Shown here: in pieces, positions 24,588 through 33,821 of the stretch | How positions within the stretch are numbered: the stretch's first letter is position 1 | How the letters are laid out: every line of letters starts with the position of its first letter | NCBI GenBank assembly: GCA_020024455.1 | Contig: JAHHTU010000006.1 | Coordinates: 1 to 64,000, forward strand | DNA from: Anaerotignum sp. | GTDB lineage: Bacteria; Bacillota; Clostridia; Lachnospirales; Anaerotignaceae | Length of the DNA stretch: 64,000 nucleotides | Direction: 5' to 3' | Made by a program: the position numbers and the translations under genes | Notes under the pieces: model-generated | Seen by the model: the letters and a program-made list of their open reading frames with translations, nothing else | The model's database searches: none | What the model was told of the DNA's origin: nothing

Positions 24588-25154
24588 TTATTCTGTTGTT
24601 TCTGTTTCTTCCACATCTTTGACAGGACTTTTGTTGTATTCAAAAAATGCCATCACAACGGTGGTATGGACGCTGCCATCTTCATTTTGTACCACCTGCA
24701 AATCTGCCAAGAAATTACGCAAAGGGCTGTTATGCAGTTGTAACAAAATATCCTTTGCTTGCTGATAATTACCACAAGTAAAAGGGATTGTCACATAACG
24801 GCGCAGGATATTGTCCTCTCCCTGTTGCGTTTGAAATGTCAATGCATATTCGTAGGCGTTTGTCAAAATACGATGCAGTTCTATCATAACCATTTGTACA
24901 TTATCATATTTTGGCATCTGATGTATTGTATTTCCTTTCTGTGCCAATACTGCCAATTCTTGTTCCATTTTTTGCTGTTTAAGCAATCTTGCGTCCAACT
25001 GTGCGTCCAATGCTTCTGCCTGTTCCACTTCCAGTTGTAAACTTTCTATTTTTTGAGTGATTGGCATATGAAAAAACAAAATATATCCGCTGATGATTGC
25101 CACCACAGCCAGACAAGCCAACATTCCACGCTCTCTTACGGATAATTTTCTCAT
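24588..25154 (-). CDS. PilO-like type IV pilus inner-membrane alignment protein
   Basis: A 188-residue bitopic protein: a short cytoplasmic N-terminus, one membrane helix (about 12-31), a coiled coil (SLQLEVEQAEALDAQLDARLLKQQKMEQEL) and a small ferredoxin-like extracytoplasmic domain (RRYVTIPFTCGNYQQAKDILLQLHNS), the architecture of PilO/GspM. It would join PilM and PilN in the platform that links the cytoplasmic motor to the pilus. Its ATG overlaps the pilN-like stop by four bases. It is the last gene of the pilus operon. Assignment is from architecture and position. Confidence 0.82.
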   Translation of the reverse strand: MRKLSVRERGMLACLAVVAIISGYILFFHMPITQKIESLQLEVEQAEALDAQLDARLLKQQKMEQELAVLAQKGNTIHQMPKYDNVQMVMIELHRILTNAYEYALTFQTQQGEDNILRRYVTIPFTCGNYQQAKDILLQLHNSPLRNFLADLQVVQNEDGSVHTTVVMAFFEYNKSPVKDVEETETTE

Positions 25155-25747
25155 GAACGAGCCTCCTCTTCTCTCACCACTTCAAAATACACATTGGTTT
25201 CCACAAGACTTCTGCCGTCCTTTTTGGAAATTGCGGTATCTACACTCATATTTGTCACCATTTGGGAAGCATCTAAACGTGCCACCAAATCGCCGGCTTT
25301 CTCCAATGTCACACCATAAAATGTCAACAACACCTTCCCTTCTGCAATATCAATTTTGGCAACTTGTGCAGATGGACGAATGGTCGTATCAATCAAATCC
25401 AAAATTTTAATACGGTCTACTTCTGATAGCTGTTCCTCTGTCGGTGTTGCACGCACATATTTTTCCAGTACGGTATCATACTTTTTGAGCTGTTCCAATT
25501 TGGAAACCGCCTGTGTTTCCAATGCAGAAATATGATTTTCCATCTGTTTGACTTCCTGCAATGGGTCATAAATCATCACTTTTGACAACGCAAACACCAC
25601 AACCAACACAAACAGGCTATATAATGCAATCGTTGCAGGTGCTGTTGTGCGGTCTATCTTAAAATATAAGTTCATGGTACGTTTTGTTGGATAGACTGTT
25701 TTTTTATTCTTTTTCAAATGGCTCATGATGTCCGTATTTAATTTCAT
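25151..25747 (-). CDS. PilN-like type IV pilus assembly protein
   Basis: A 198-residue bitopic protein with a cytoplasmic N-terminal tail (about 1-38), one membrane helix (about 39-58), a coiled coil and a PilN/ComGE-like extracytoplasmic domain. In PilN the N-terminal tail binds PilM; the classic N-terminal INLL motif is not obvious here. The ATG lies three bases after pilM with AGGAGG overlapping the pilM end. Assignment rests on architecture and on lying between pilM and pilO-like genes. Confidence 0.82.
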   Translation of the reverse strand: MKLNTDIMSHLKKNKKTVYPTKRTMNLYFKIDRTTAPATIALYSLFVLVVVFALSKVMIYDPLQEVKQMENHISALETQAVSKLEQLKKYDTVLEKYVRATPTEEQLSEVDRIKILDLIDTTIRPSAQVAKIDIAEGKVLLTFYGVTLEKAGDLVARLDASQMVTNMSVDTAISKKDGRSLVETNVYFEVVREEEARS

Positions 25748-25750
25748 GCC

Positions 25751-26773
25751 TTATTCCTCCTCTTCAAGGTCTGCAAGCAGCCCCATGACACAAGCAAAGT
25801 TATGTTTTGGCTGTGTTTTATCGCTTACATTGAGATTGGGCATAAGCTCCTCCACAGGAAGGATTGGCAATCCCAAACTGCTTTCCAAAATACTGCATAC
25901 CGATGCGATACCTGCCCCACCGCCGATAAGATATATCCCCTGTAATTGGCTTTGTCGATATGTAAAGTGATAGAAGTTAATCAACTTCAACACTTCCACG
26001 GCAAGATGTTCGTACAATTCCATACAATGATTGTGTTCCAAGATACCTTGGTGGTTGCCACGCTTATACGAGCCGGCAACAAATTGGTCTACGTGCAAAA
26101 TATCTGCCACAATGGCATCCAAATCTTTCCCACCCACAGGGATACGTCTGGTTATTTGCATTTTGTCATTTTGCACCACAAAAACACGGGTAGACAAATA
26201 TCCCAAATCCATAAAACAATATTCATCTGGTGTATGTTCGTTTCGCATACGATATGCCTGTACCAACTGTATCAATCCCATTTCTTGCGGGAGCATTTTT
26301 TGAATGGAGAATCCACCCGAAGCAAACATATTGACATATGCGGACACCTGTTGTTTTTCCACAGCCGCCGCCATCATGGTCAATTCTGTCGGTGTTTCCT
26401 GTCCTTCCTCCATCACAGTATCACATAACGCATAATCACAATGATATTGGTGTGGTTCTCCATGAATAAAGTCATTAAATTCATATGGCAAATTGAGCAT
26501 CAACTGCTCCTCTGACATATATGGCATGGAAACCAATCTGCAAATCACTTGGCTTGCAGGCAAAAGCAATGCCGCAGGGCCTTTTGGCAAATGCAATTCT
26601 TTTTTTATTTTTTTCAAAAATGCAGAAAATGCATTTGGCATGGTTATGACATCGTCCTCCATAATATGTTCCGGCAACGGCAATTCATAAAACTCCCATT
26701 TTCCGTTTTTCAAAGCCATAATCTTCAAACTATCATTACCCAAATCAAATCCAATTTTTATCTTTTTTGACAT
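25751..26773 (-). CDS. pilM: type IV pilus assembly protein PilM
   Basis: A 340-residue actin/FtsA-fold cytoplasmic protein. KIGFDLGNDSLKIM is the first phosphate motif, CFMDLGYLSTRVFV the second, and GIYLIGGGAGIASV the adenosine motif. It binds the PilN tail and helps organise the pilus motor. The ATG at 26773 follows AAGGAG. It lies 14 bases after pilD and is followed at once by the pilN-like gene. Confidence 0.92.
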   Translation of the reverse strand: MSKKIKIGFDLGNDSLKIMALKNGKWEFYELPLPEHIMEDDVITMPNAFSAFLKKIKKELHLPKGPAALLLPASQVICRLVSMPYMSEEQLMLNLPYEFNDFIHGEPHQYHCDYALCDTVMEEGQETPTELTMMAAAVEKQQVSAYVNMFASGGFSIQKMLPQEMGLIQLVQAYRMRNEHTPDEYCFMDLGYLSTRVFVVQNDKMQITRRIPVGGKDLDAIVADILHVDQFVAGSYKRGNHQGILEHNHCMELYEHLAVEVLKLINFYHFTYRQSQLQGIYLIGGGAGIASVCSILESSLGLPILPVEELMPNLNVSDKTQPKHNFACVMGLLADLEEEE

Positions 26774-26787
26774 ATATACGCTCCTTC

Positions 26788-27564
26788 TCACATCAGCAGT
26801 CCTTGATACCACCGAATCCACGATGTTCCAAACAAAATGACAATCCACCATGCCGCTGATAAAAACGGCCCAAAGGGAATTTCTGCAACAGTACCGTTCT
26901 TTTTTGCCCGCAAAGCCCATGCCAAAGCCAGCACACACCCCACAAACAGCAACAACAGCATTTCCAACCAATGCAGATACAATCCCAGTACAAACAATAA
27001 CTTGATATCGCCACCACCCATGCTTTCTTTTTGCAGTACATGGTCCATCACCAATGACAAAATCAGCAAAGGCAATGATACACTCAATCCACCCATCAGC
27101 ATGGAAAGCAATGTTTTTGGCAAAGGTTGCCCCAGCAAAAACACAAATACCAAGCGATTGATACCTGCCACCAAAAGCAAGCGGTCAGGCAATATATGAC
27201 TGTCCCAATCAATGCAGGCAAGCAATAACAACAAACTGCCCAATATCAGTTGCATCACCAATTCCAAATGCATACCAAATTTCAGCCCCAAGCTTGCAAA
27301 CAACACCGCCCCTATGACCTCCGTCACAAGACACCGTATAGGAATTTTTGCCCCGCAATAGCGACAATGTCCTTTGTGCAACAGATAGCCCAATATGGGC
27401 AGTAAATCCATCGGGTTTAGCACATGATGGCAAGCATCGCAATGGGAACGCCCCTTTGGTAAACCGCCACGCATTGCCGCACAGTCCAAAAAACTACCCA
27501 TCACCGCCCCCAAAAGGGCAAGCCATATTGTCATATACAGTTGTAATATCTGTGTGCTATCCAT
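26788..27564 (-). CDS. pilD: prepilin peptidase (type 4 leader peptidase)
   Basis: A 258-residue polytopic aspartyl protease that cleaves prepilins after Gly and N-methylates the new N-terminus. The N-terminal cytoplasmic loop has the tetra-Cys zinc motif (CDACHHV...CRYCGA). The catalytic Asp pair is in ACIDWDSHILPDR and MGGGDIKLL (GxGD-type). About seven to eight membrane helices are present. The ATG at 27564 follows AAAGGAG. It processes the five pilin-like proteins encoded in the same operon. Confidence 0.95.
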   Translation of the reverse strand: MDSTQILQLYMTIWLALLGAVMGSFLDCAAMRGGLPKGRSHCDACHHVLNPMDLLPILGYLLHKGHCRYCGAKIPIRCLVTEVIGAVLFASLGLKFGMHLELVMQLILGSLLLLLACIDWDSHILPDRLLLVAGINRLVFVFLLGQPLPKTLLSMLMGGLSVSLPLLILSLVMDHVLQKESMGGGDIKLLFVLGLYLHWLEMLLLLFVGCVLALAWALRAKKNGTVAEIPFGPFLSAAWWIVILFGTSWIRWYQGLLM

Positions 27565-27587
27565 ATTGCAATCTCCTTTGTTTTTTT

Positions 27588-27641
27588 CCAAACGGCTTTG
27601 GGACAATGTCAGAGCGTTCTGGCACTGTCCCAAAACGGTTT
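27588..27641 (-). repeat. long imperfect hairpin between pilin gene and pilD
   Basis: CCAAACGG-TTTGGGACA...TGTCCCAAAA-CGGTTTG forms a stem of roughly 22 pairs with small bulges, including AGA-GCG-TTCT at the tip. No T-run follows on the minus strand. It lies 24 bases upstream of pilD and could lower or modulate pilD expression relative to the pilin, or mark an RNA-processing site. Confidence 0.6.
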
Positions 27642-27645
27642 GTTG

Positions 27646-27687
27646 TTGGAATCTCGTCGGGGCCACCCCACCCCGACGGTTGTTCCA
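27646..27687 (-). repeat. GC-rich hairpin after the major pilin gene
   Basis: CGTCGGGG/CCCCGACG with flanking TTGGAA/TTCCAA around an eight-base loop, 17 bases after the pilin stop. It lacks a T-run and resembles the stabilising 3' hairpins that protect abundant pilin mRNA in polycistronic operons. Confidence 0.6.
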
Positions 27688-27703
27688 AGTTTCATATAAA
27701 AGA

Positions 27704-28144
27704 TTAATCTTGTTTGGGCTTAGAATGAGGATCAGATTTATCACCACTCCATGTTAATGTAACTTCACCATTTTCACTAATATTTACATTCAAATAAGCA
27801 CCTTTATGGTCTTTACATTGACCATAACCTTTTTTATTTGTTGGTGCAGAACCCGATTTTAATTTTCCTTCAACCGCATCGTAATAAAAATTACCTGTTG
27901 TCTGATCCATCGTTTCACCTGTTGTCTGGTCTTCCCCAGTCATATATGTAACCAATGCAGCAGATTTTGCGGAACGTTCATTTGCGGTATCGGTTGCTTC
28001 TTTTGCTTTATCCAAGCTGTTTGCTACCATCGGAATGGACACAGCCACCAAAATTGCAATAATTGCCACAACAATCAACATTTCAATCAGTGTAAAACCA
28101 CCTGTTTTTTTCAATTTTTTCAAAGCATCTTTTTTCAACTTCAT
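27704..28144 (-). CDS. pilA: type IV major pilin (prepilin)
   Basis: A 146-residue class IVa-like prepilin. A Lys-rich leader ends in KKTGG, cleaved before FTLIEMLIVVAIIAILVAVSIPMV; Phe+1 and Glu+5 are conserved. The small globular domain contains one Cys and ends in a hydrophilic tail. Best candidate for the main pilus subunit because of its short head and a strong ribosome site (AAGGAGG). Two stable hairpins follow it, consistent with higher expression than its neighbours. It lies between pilC and pilD. Confidence 0.93.
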   Translation of the reverse strand: MKLKKDALKKLKKTGGFTLIEMLIVVAIIAILVAVSIPMVANSLDKAKEATDTANERSAKSAALVTYMTGEDQTTGETMDQTTGNFYYDAVEGKLKSGSAPTNKKGYGQCKDHKGAYLNVNISENGEVTLTWSGDKSDPHSKPKQD

Positions 28145-28237
28145 CTGTTTTCCTCCTTATATGTTACACACCACCATTGTGGTGAACGAATTTGAAATAT
28201 ATGTATGAAAGAGAGGGGGTGGCACTCCTTCATGTGC

Positions 28238-29446
28238 TTATACAATCGCCCCGTACATACTGAACATGGGCAAATAAATAGATAACAGTATGATGATGAC
28301 AAATACTGCCATCACACAAATAATGATAGGCTCCAACAGGGACAATGCCCTTGCCGCCAATGTGTCCACCTCATTGTCATAATATTCTGCCTGAATCCCC
28401 ATGGTAGACTCCAAAGAACCGGTTGCCTCACCCATGGCAGTCATCTGCACCAACATTTGTGGCAAATCTTCACAGGCAAGCATACATTCACCCAAAGGCC
28501 GACCGCTTTCCACGCCCGGGATAACATTTCGCACCTGTTCCGACAAATGGGTATTGCTCATGGAACGGGAGGAAGTATCCAATGCCTTCAAGATAGGCAT
28601 ACCCGATGCAAGCATTGCGGACATGGTATGTGCAAATTGGCTTGCGGAAGTCATGACGCTCAATTTGCCCAAAACAGGCATTGTCAGCCACCACTTCGCC
28701 ATTTTGATACGACCATTTTCGGTATTGCTGTAAATACGCAATAAAAGCAATCCCCCTGCAATCAAGCCCAACATCACCCAAAGATATTGGCTGAAAAAAT
28801 TGGATAACGCAATCACAATACGGGTTGCCAAAGGCAATTCCATTTCCAAAGAGGTGAATGTGCTGGCAAAAATGGGTACGGCATAGGTCATAATGACAAT
28901 GATAACCGCCACTGCCACAAACGTCAGAAATGCAGGATAAATCAAAGCACTGGTTGCTTTCGCCCTTGTCTTTGTCATACGGTCATAGTATGCACTCATA
29001 CGCGCAAACGCACGAATCAAGTCACCGGATTCCTCACCTGCCCGTATGGTTTCAATAAATGTTGCGGGCAAGTGCTGTGTACCTCTTTTTTCAAAGCTGT
29101 ATGACAAACTCCAACCGTTTGCGATATCCTCGGATACCTGTCCCAACAACTTTTTCAGTTTTTTGTCTGCAACCTGCGTGCTAACCATATCCACAGTTTG
29201 TACCAAGGGCAAACCCGCTTTCAGAATAATGGAAAACTGTTTACACATCATCGCAAACACTTTGAGATTGAGTTTTTGAAACCGCTCAAAAACATCTGCC
29301 TTTTCCATGCCGACTTCTTCCAAATGCAAAACCACATCATAATTCTGACGAATTTGTGCCACTGCCTGTGTAGTGTCTACGGCTTCCACAACACCTTCCA
29401 CTTGCTGTCCATTTCCTCCTACGGCTTCATAACGATAGGTCGGCAC
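28238..29446 (-). CDS. pilC: type IV pilus platform protein PilC (GspF family)
   Basis: A 402-residue inner-membrane platform protein. Two homologous GspF domains are seen (FAMMCKQFSIILKAGLPLVQTVD and FAHTMSAMLASGMPILKALD), each followed by a family-typical GESG/GEATG region (AGEESGDL, MGEATGSLE), with three membrane helices. It couples the PilB/PilT motors to pilin addition and removal. The start is GTG, seven bases after GAGGAGG, and overlaps the pilT end by 20 bases. Confidence 0.95.
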   Translation of the reverse strand: MPTYRYEAVGGNGQQVEGVVEAVDTTQAVAQIRQNYDVVLHLEEVGMEKADVFERFQKLNLKVFAMMCKQFSIILKAGLPLVQTVDMVSTQVADKKLKKLLGQVSEDIANGWSLSYSFEKRGTQHLPATFIETIRAGEESGDLIRAFARMSAYYDRMTKTRAKATSALIYPAFLTFVAVAVIIVIMTYAVPIFASTFTSLEMELPLATRIVIALSNFFSQYLWVMLGLIAGGLLLLRIYSNTENGRIKMAKWWLTMPVLGKLSVMTSASQFAHTMSAMLASGMPILKALDTSSRSMSNTHLSEQVRNVIPGVESGRPLGECMLACEDLPQMLVQMTAMGEATGSLESTMGIQAEYYDNEVDTLAARALSLLEPIIICVMAVFVIIILLSIYLPMFSMYGAIV

Positions 29447-30566
29447 GGCTTATCCTCCTCTCATCATGTACAAAATTTCTGTATCTGTTCATGCCCATGG
29501 GCATACCGGCAGAAGCAGAGGACATACCGGTCATACCGGTCACACCGCTGCCACGCAATGCACTGTCCATGGTTTCTTGTGAAATCACCCCGCCACGATA
29601 CAGATTTTGCAACGCTCTGTCCATCAAAATATTACCAACCGCACCACTGGTCTGAATGGCATTTTGTATTTGCGGTGTTTTACCTTCTCGAATGAGATTG
29701 CGAATGGCATCGTCTGTTTTCATCACTTCACAAGCCAAAACACGCCCTTCTTCTCTTGCTTTTGGCAATAATTGCTGTGAAAGCACTGCTTTCAATGTCA
29801 TAGACAACTGCAAACGGATTTGCTGCTGACGTTCCGCCGGAAATACGTCTACAATACGGTCGATAGAATCTGCCGCAGAATTGGTATGCACCGTACCAAA
29901 CACCAAATGCCCTGTTTCGGCAGCCGTCAAAGCGGTTTGTATGGTATCCAAATCACGCATTTCCCCCACCAGAATGACATCAGGGTCCTCACGCAGTGCC
30001 GCACGCAATCCCGCAGCAAAATTCATGGTATCTTTCCCGATTTCACGTTGATTGATTAAGCATAAATCCGGTGTGTACACATATTCCACAGGGTCCTCCA
30101 ATGTCAGGATATGCAATCGTTTTGTATGATTGATACGGTTCAAAATCGCCGCCAATGTGGTGGATTTTCCGGAACCCGTTTCGCCGGTAATCAGCACCAA
30201 CCCTTGATTATATGCACAAAATTCCTGCACCACTTTGGGCAAGCCCAATTCTTCCAATTCCGGAATATGGTCATTGAGCAAACGAATTGCCATGGAATAC
30301 TTTCCCTGTTGGCGAAAAATATTCAATCTGCATCTGACATCGGATATGGTCAGTGCCAAATCCAATTCTCCAACCCGTTCCAAGTCGTGAAAATGCTCTC
30401 CTGCCAAATCACGTGCCAAATCATAACATTGTTGTGCAGTCAAAGCAATAGGCTCTAAGTCTTGGATTTCCCCGTCCACACGAAATTTCGGCGGCAAATC
30501 GCACACCAAGTGCAGGTCAGACGCTCTATGTATTCTTGCTTGTTCTATATAATGATTGATATTCAT
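29427..30566 (-). CDS. pilT: type IV pilus retraction ATPase PilT
   Basis: A 379-residue hexameric ATPase. N-terminal PAS-like part, Walker A GETGSGKST (128-136), Asp box LTLEDPVEY, Walker B-type ILVGEMRDLDT and His box GTVHTNSAADSIDRI. The AIRNLIREGKTPQIQNAIQ motif is characteristic of PilT and needed for retraction. The tail after about 340 is Met/Gly/Ser-rich. Its ATG overlaps the pilB stop by four bases. Its presence implies retractile pili, capable of twitching or adhesion under force. Confidence 0.95.
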   Translation of the reverse strand: MNINHYIEQARIHRASDLHLVCDLPPKFRVDGEIQDLEPIALTAQQCYDLARDLAGEHFHDLERVGELDLALTISDVRCRLNIFRQQGKYSMAIRLLNDHIPELEELGLPKVVQEFCAYNQGLVLITGETGSGKSTTLAAILNRINHTKRLHILTLEDPVEYVYTPDLCLINQREIGKDTMNFAAGLRAALREDPDVILVGEMRDLDTIQTALTAAETGHLVFGTVHTNSAADSIDRIVDVFPAERQQQIRLQLSMTLKAVLSQQLLPKAREEGRVLACEVMKTDDAIRNLIREGKTPQIQNAIQTSGAVGNILMDRALQNLYRGGVISQETMDSALRGSGVTGMTGMSSASAGMPMGMNRYRNFVHDERRISRADLSL

Positions 30567-32269
30567 TCTACCTGCCTCCTTATCATTCTTACCACTTCAT
30601 CTGTCGTTGTGACACCGTCCATCACCAGTTGTATCCCATTCTCCAAAATGGGTTGGAATGTGGATTGATGCACAGCTTCTTCCAGTGTTTTCAAATCTTG
30701 CTGATGAATGGCTTGACGGATATGTGGTGTCATTGCCAAAATTTCAAACACTGCCGTTCTGCCACGATAACCGGTTTGGAAACACTCGGAGCAACCAGTC
30801 CCATGATAAAACGTATAAGGCTGACCGGTTGGCAGTCCCAACAATTCCACTTCTTCCTCTGTTGGTGTGTAGGCTTGTCTGCATTTTGGGCAAATTTTAC
30901 GCACCAATCTTTGTGAAACAATGCCACGCACTGCACCCGCAATCAAATATGGCTCTACTCCAATGTCCAGCAAACGGTCAATGGAGGCAATGGCATCGTT
31001 TGTATGAATGGTTGTCAAAACCAAATGCCCCGTCATCGCAGCACGCATGGCAATTTCTGCGGTTTCTCTGTCACGGATTTCCCCGATTGCCACAATATCC
31101 GGGTCTTGACGCAGAACCGCCCGCAAAGCATTGGCAAATGTCAAATCCGTCAAATCATTGATTTGCACTTGACACACCCCGTCCATGTGATACTCCACAG
31201 GGTCCTCCAAAGAAATCAAGTTGACTTCCTCACTTTTTTTGTAGTCAATCATGGTATACAATGTAGAGGTTTTCCCGGAACCTGTCGGCCCTACCACCAA
31301 CAACACGCCATCTGTATTGGCAGCCAACAGTTCCATAAATTTCCTTTTGTTCTCCCCCTGTAAACCAATCCCGTCTACGCTAATCATACGGGTATCTTTT
31401 CGCAAAAGACGAATAACGATTTTTTCCCCATGAATGGTAGGCAATGTGGAAACACGCAAATCCAATGTTTCCTGATGTATGGTCATATTGATACGACCAT
31501 CTTGCGGAATATTCTTTTTGGAAATATCCATTTTTGCCATAATTTTGATACGGGATATCACAGACATCTGCAATTCCCAAGGCACTGTTACGATATTACG
31601 CAAAGCACCGTCAATCCTCATACGAATGAGCAATTTCGAACCCATTGGCTCTATATGAATATCACTGGCATTTTCTGTATAGGCTCTTTGAATGATGGAG
31701 TTTACCAAACGAATGGTAGGTGCTGCATTTTCATCTTCCTCATCTGCCGCCAAACGAAATTCTTCGCCCAGACGAATGGTTGCCCCATATTGCGTGGTAT
31801 CCAAATCCCTACGCATATCTTCAATGGCACGCATGGTTCCCTGATTGCTGTACAAGTTTTGTAATGCTCTTTCGAGTGCCTCATAATTGGCAATCATCGG
31901 AATCACCTGTCTGTGTGTTGCTGCCCCCACTTCTTCAATGGCAGCAAAGTTCAATGGGTCAGACATACCCAAATAAATTTCTGTTCTTGTCGCACGCACA
32001 GGCACAACACGATATTTTTTTGCAATACTGCGTGGCAATAATTGTGCCATTTCTGATGATATGGTATATGCATTCAGGTCAATATATTCCAGCCCCAACT
32101 GTGTCATCAGTGCTTCAATCACCTGTTCTTCGGTGATAATGTTATAATCACGCAAAACGTCACCCAAACGTTTGCCATTTTGTTTTTGCATTGCCAAGGC
32201 TTCTTCCAATTGGCTTTGCGTAATACTGCCATTGCCAACCAACAAGTCACCCAATCTTGTATATTTCAT
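30563..32269 (-). CDS. pilB: type IV pilus extension ATPase PilB
   Basis: A 568-residue GspE/PilB ATPase. The N-terminal MshEN-type domain (about 1-150; LGDLLVGNGSITQSQLEEALAMQ) belongs to a fold that binds c-di-GMP in some homologues. The catalytic part has Walker A GPTGSGKT (327-334), SLEDPVEY, AIGEIRDRETAE and TTIHTNDAIASIDRL. A tetra-Cys zinc motif (CPKCRQA...CSECFQTG) lies near the C-terminus. The ATG follows AAGGAGG. A diguanylate cyclase lies upstream of the operon, so c-di-GMP control of PilB is an attractive but unproven idea. Confidence 0.95.
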   Translation of the reverse strand: MKYTRLGDLLVGNGSITQSQLEEALAMQKQNGKRLGDVLRDYNIITEEQVIEALMTQLGLEYIDLNAYTISSEMAQLLPRSIAKKYRVVPVRATRTEIYLGMSDPLNFAAIEEVGAATHRQVIPMIANYEALERALQNLYSNQGTMRAIEDMRRDLDTTQYGATIRLGEEFRLAADEEDENAAPTIRLVNSIIQRAYTENASDIHIEPMGSKLLIRMRIDGALRNIVTVPWELQMSVISRIKIMAKMDISKKNIPQDGRINMTIHQETLDLRVSTLPTIHGEKIVIRLLRKDTRMISVDGIGLQGENKRKFMELLAANTDGVLLVVGPTGSGKTSTLYTMIDYKKSEEVNLISLEDPVEYHMDGVCQVQINDLTDLTFANALRAVLRQDPDIVAIGEIRDRETAEIAMRAAMTGHLVLTTIHTNDAIASIDRLLDIGVEPYLIAGAVRGIVSQRLVRKICPKCRQAYTPTEEEVELLGLPTGQPYTFYHGTGCSECFQTGYRGRTAVFEILAMTPHIRQAIHQQDLKTLEEAVHQSTFQPILENGIQLVMDGVTTTDEVVRMIRRQVE

Positions 32270-32287
32270 ATACTTCCTCCTTCGTCA

Positions 32288-32779
32288 TCAGTCCGCATTC
32301 AGACATCGAACGGAAAAATGTGTTTCTTTTGTCATAGTGTGTCCGCTTTTCACCTTTACGGTAACCTCAAACACATGGTCTGTGCCATAAACCACTGTCA
32401 AATCCTCAATTTTATATGCACCATTCCCATATGCCCCCGAAGATAACATACGGCGGTTATTGGCTTCCAACTGCCCCTCTTGACCAATCCCCAATGTGGT
32501 GTTTCTGCCATGGTTGATACTGGTATAACGCTGCAAAACACCGGCATCGTCTGTAACCACTTCTCTTGCGTAGCGTAACTCATCGGAAAGCAAATTGCTT
32601 ACTGTGGATAACAAAAGACGGCTTTCCGACTCTGCAACCATGGTCGTGTAACTGTCTTGTGCCATAAATAATCCCGTATGCAACACAAGCCCCAACAATG
32701 CCAGCACGCCTGTTGCCACTGTCATTTCTACCAATGTCACACCCCGACGATTGCGTAACTTTTTGAGAAACCGTTTCAT
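32288..32779 (-). CDS. minor pilin (prepilin-type N-terminal domain)
   Basis: A 163-residue prepilin-like protein: a basic leader ending NRRG, cleaved before VTLVEMTVATGVLALLGLVL (Glu+5 conserved). The globular part resembles PilW/GspJ-type minor pilins in length and position, with LLLSTVSNLLSDELRYAR as a helical segment. Its ATG overlaps the preceding minor pilin stop by four bases. Likely part of the tip or initiation complex with the neighbouring pilins. Confidence 0.85.
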   Translation of the reverse strand: MKRFLKKLRNRRGVTLVEMTVATGVLALLGLVLHTGLFMAQDSYTTMVAESESRLLLSTVSNLLSDELRYAREVVTDDAGVLQRYTSINHGRNTTLGIGQEGQLEANNRRMLSSGAYGNGAYKIEDLTVVYGTDHVFEVTVKVKSGHTMTKETHFSVRCLNAD

Positions 32780-33114
32780 GGCAATTCACCCCCCGCTGTA
32801 TCTAAGGCATATGTATACAAACCTTTTCCCCCAAACACTTGCACAGGAATACGGATTGTCTTTGCACTTTCTTCCAAGTCAATCGTCGGCTTTGCGGCAA
32901 TGCCGTCTGACAAAGGCTCTTTTTGACTTTCTGCCGCTGATAATGTTTCATAGAAATATACATCTGCTTTTTCTGCCTGCTGATTGATATTTGCAGACAC
33001 CGCTACACCCCCCAACAACAAACCAACCGAAAGTGTAGCAATCAGAATAGATACCATCAGCTCCACCAATGTTTCGCCACGCTGATTGCATAGCTTTTTT
33101 CGTATGTGCTTCAT
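32776..33114 (-). CDS. small minor pilin (prepilin-type N-terminal domain)
   Basis: A 112-residue prepilin-like protein. Leader ends NQRG, cleaved before ETLVELMVSILIATLSVGLLLGGVAV, with Glu+5 kept. The ATG at 33114 follows GAGGAGG and overlaps the upstream gene's stop by four bases (ATGA). The size and order resemble PilV/GspI-type initiation pilins. Confidence 0.83.
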   Translation of the reverse strand: MKHIRKKLCNQRGETLVELMVSILIATLSVGLLLGGVAVSANINQQAEKADVYFYETLSAAESQKEPLSDGIAAKPTIDLEESAKTIRIPVQVFGGKGLYTYALDTAGGELP

Positions 33115-33821
33115 GGCTGCACCTCCTCTACACCGGTTGTCACCCAACCGATTTTCCATTGTAAAGGTTCTGTTTTTTGCAAATTTCCCTCTACCAATGT
33201 GACTGGCAATGTTGGCTTGTTTGTGGTTGGTGTCAATTCCGCCTTGATTTGATAATGCTCCAATGTTGCTGTCACTTCTATGGCATAAGACTCTGCCACC
33301 ACCTGCAACTGTATTTTCACTTCATCATCGTCATCTAATGGTGTGCCTGTTTTGGGGTGTACTGTCAAATGGTGAGAAACAACCGCTCCCGACTTGACTT
33401 CTAATGTTTGAAAGTCTGATGGATTTAATTTTTCTTGTATTTCCTTTGCAAACAAAGCGTCAAAATCAGACAACAATATGGTAGACAAATAACCCTGTTT
33501 TTCTGTGTTTGTATGCGTATATGCACCGTCCAGCTGCTGAAAATGCCGTCTGATATCGGCATTTTCCAGCACTTCCTCCCGATATTGATACTGCCCTTTG
33601 TATTCTGTACGGTTTAACTCATCGCACAACACACGCACAGAAGAAGAAAGTGCCAAATAAATCTGATGCTCATCTAAATTGCTTTTATGTCTGCCTGCAT
33701 TGGATACAGCCGCCATCAAAATGGAACTGGATACCATCGTACAAATCAGAAAAAATAATAGTGCAAGGAGCAAAGAGGCTCCACGTTGACTTTTTAATTT
33801 GCGTTTTGTCGCACGAATCAT
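33111..33821 (-). CDS. PilX/GspK-like pilus component lacking Glu5
   Basis: A 236-residue protein with a basic leader ending SQRG followed by a hydrophobic stretch (ASLLLALLFFLICTMVSSSILMA). Unlike its neighbours it lacks Glu at mature position 5, as do GspK/PilX proteins that cap pseudopilus tips. The rest is a mixed alpha/beta extracellular domain. Four-base overlaps with both neighbours place it firmly in the tip-pilin module between the giant adhesin and the small pilins. Confidence 0.8.
   Translation of the reverse strand: MIRATKRKLKSQRGASLLLALLFFLICTMVSSSILMAAVSNAGRHKSNLDEHQIYLALSSSVRVLCDELNRTEYKGQYQYREEVLENADIRRHFQQLDGAYTHTNTEKQGYLSTILLSDFDALFAKEIQEKLNPSDFQTLEVKSGAVVSHHLTVHPKTGTPLDDDDEVKIQLQVVAESYAIEVTATLEHYQIKAELTPTTNKPTLPVTLVEGNLQKTEPLQWKIGWVTTGVEEVQP

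Noticed and set aside
27588..27687. CRISPR array or insertion sequence end
   Set aside because: There are only two different hairpins, no repeated spacer structure, no transposase and no target duplication.
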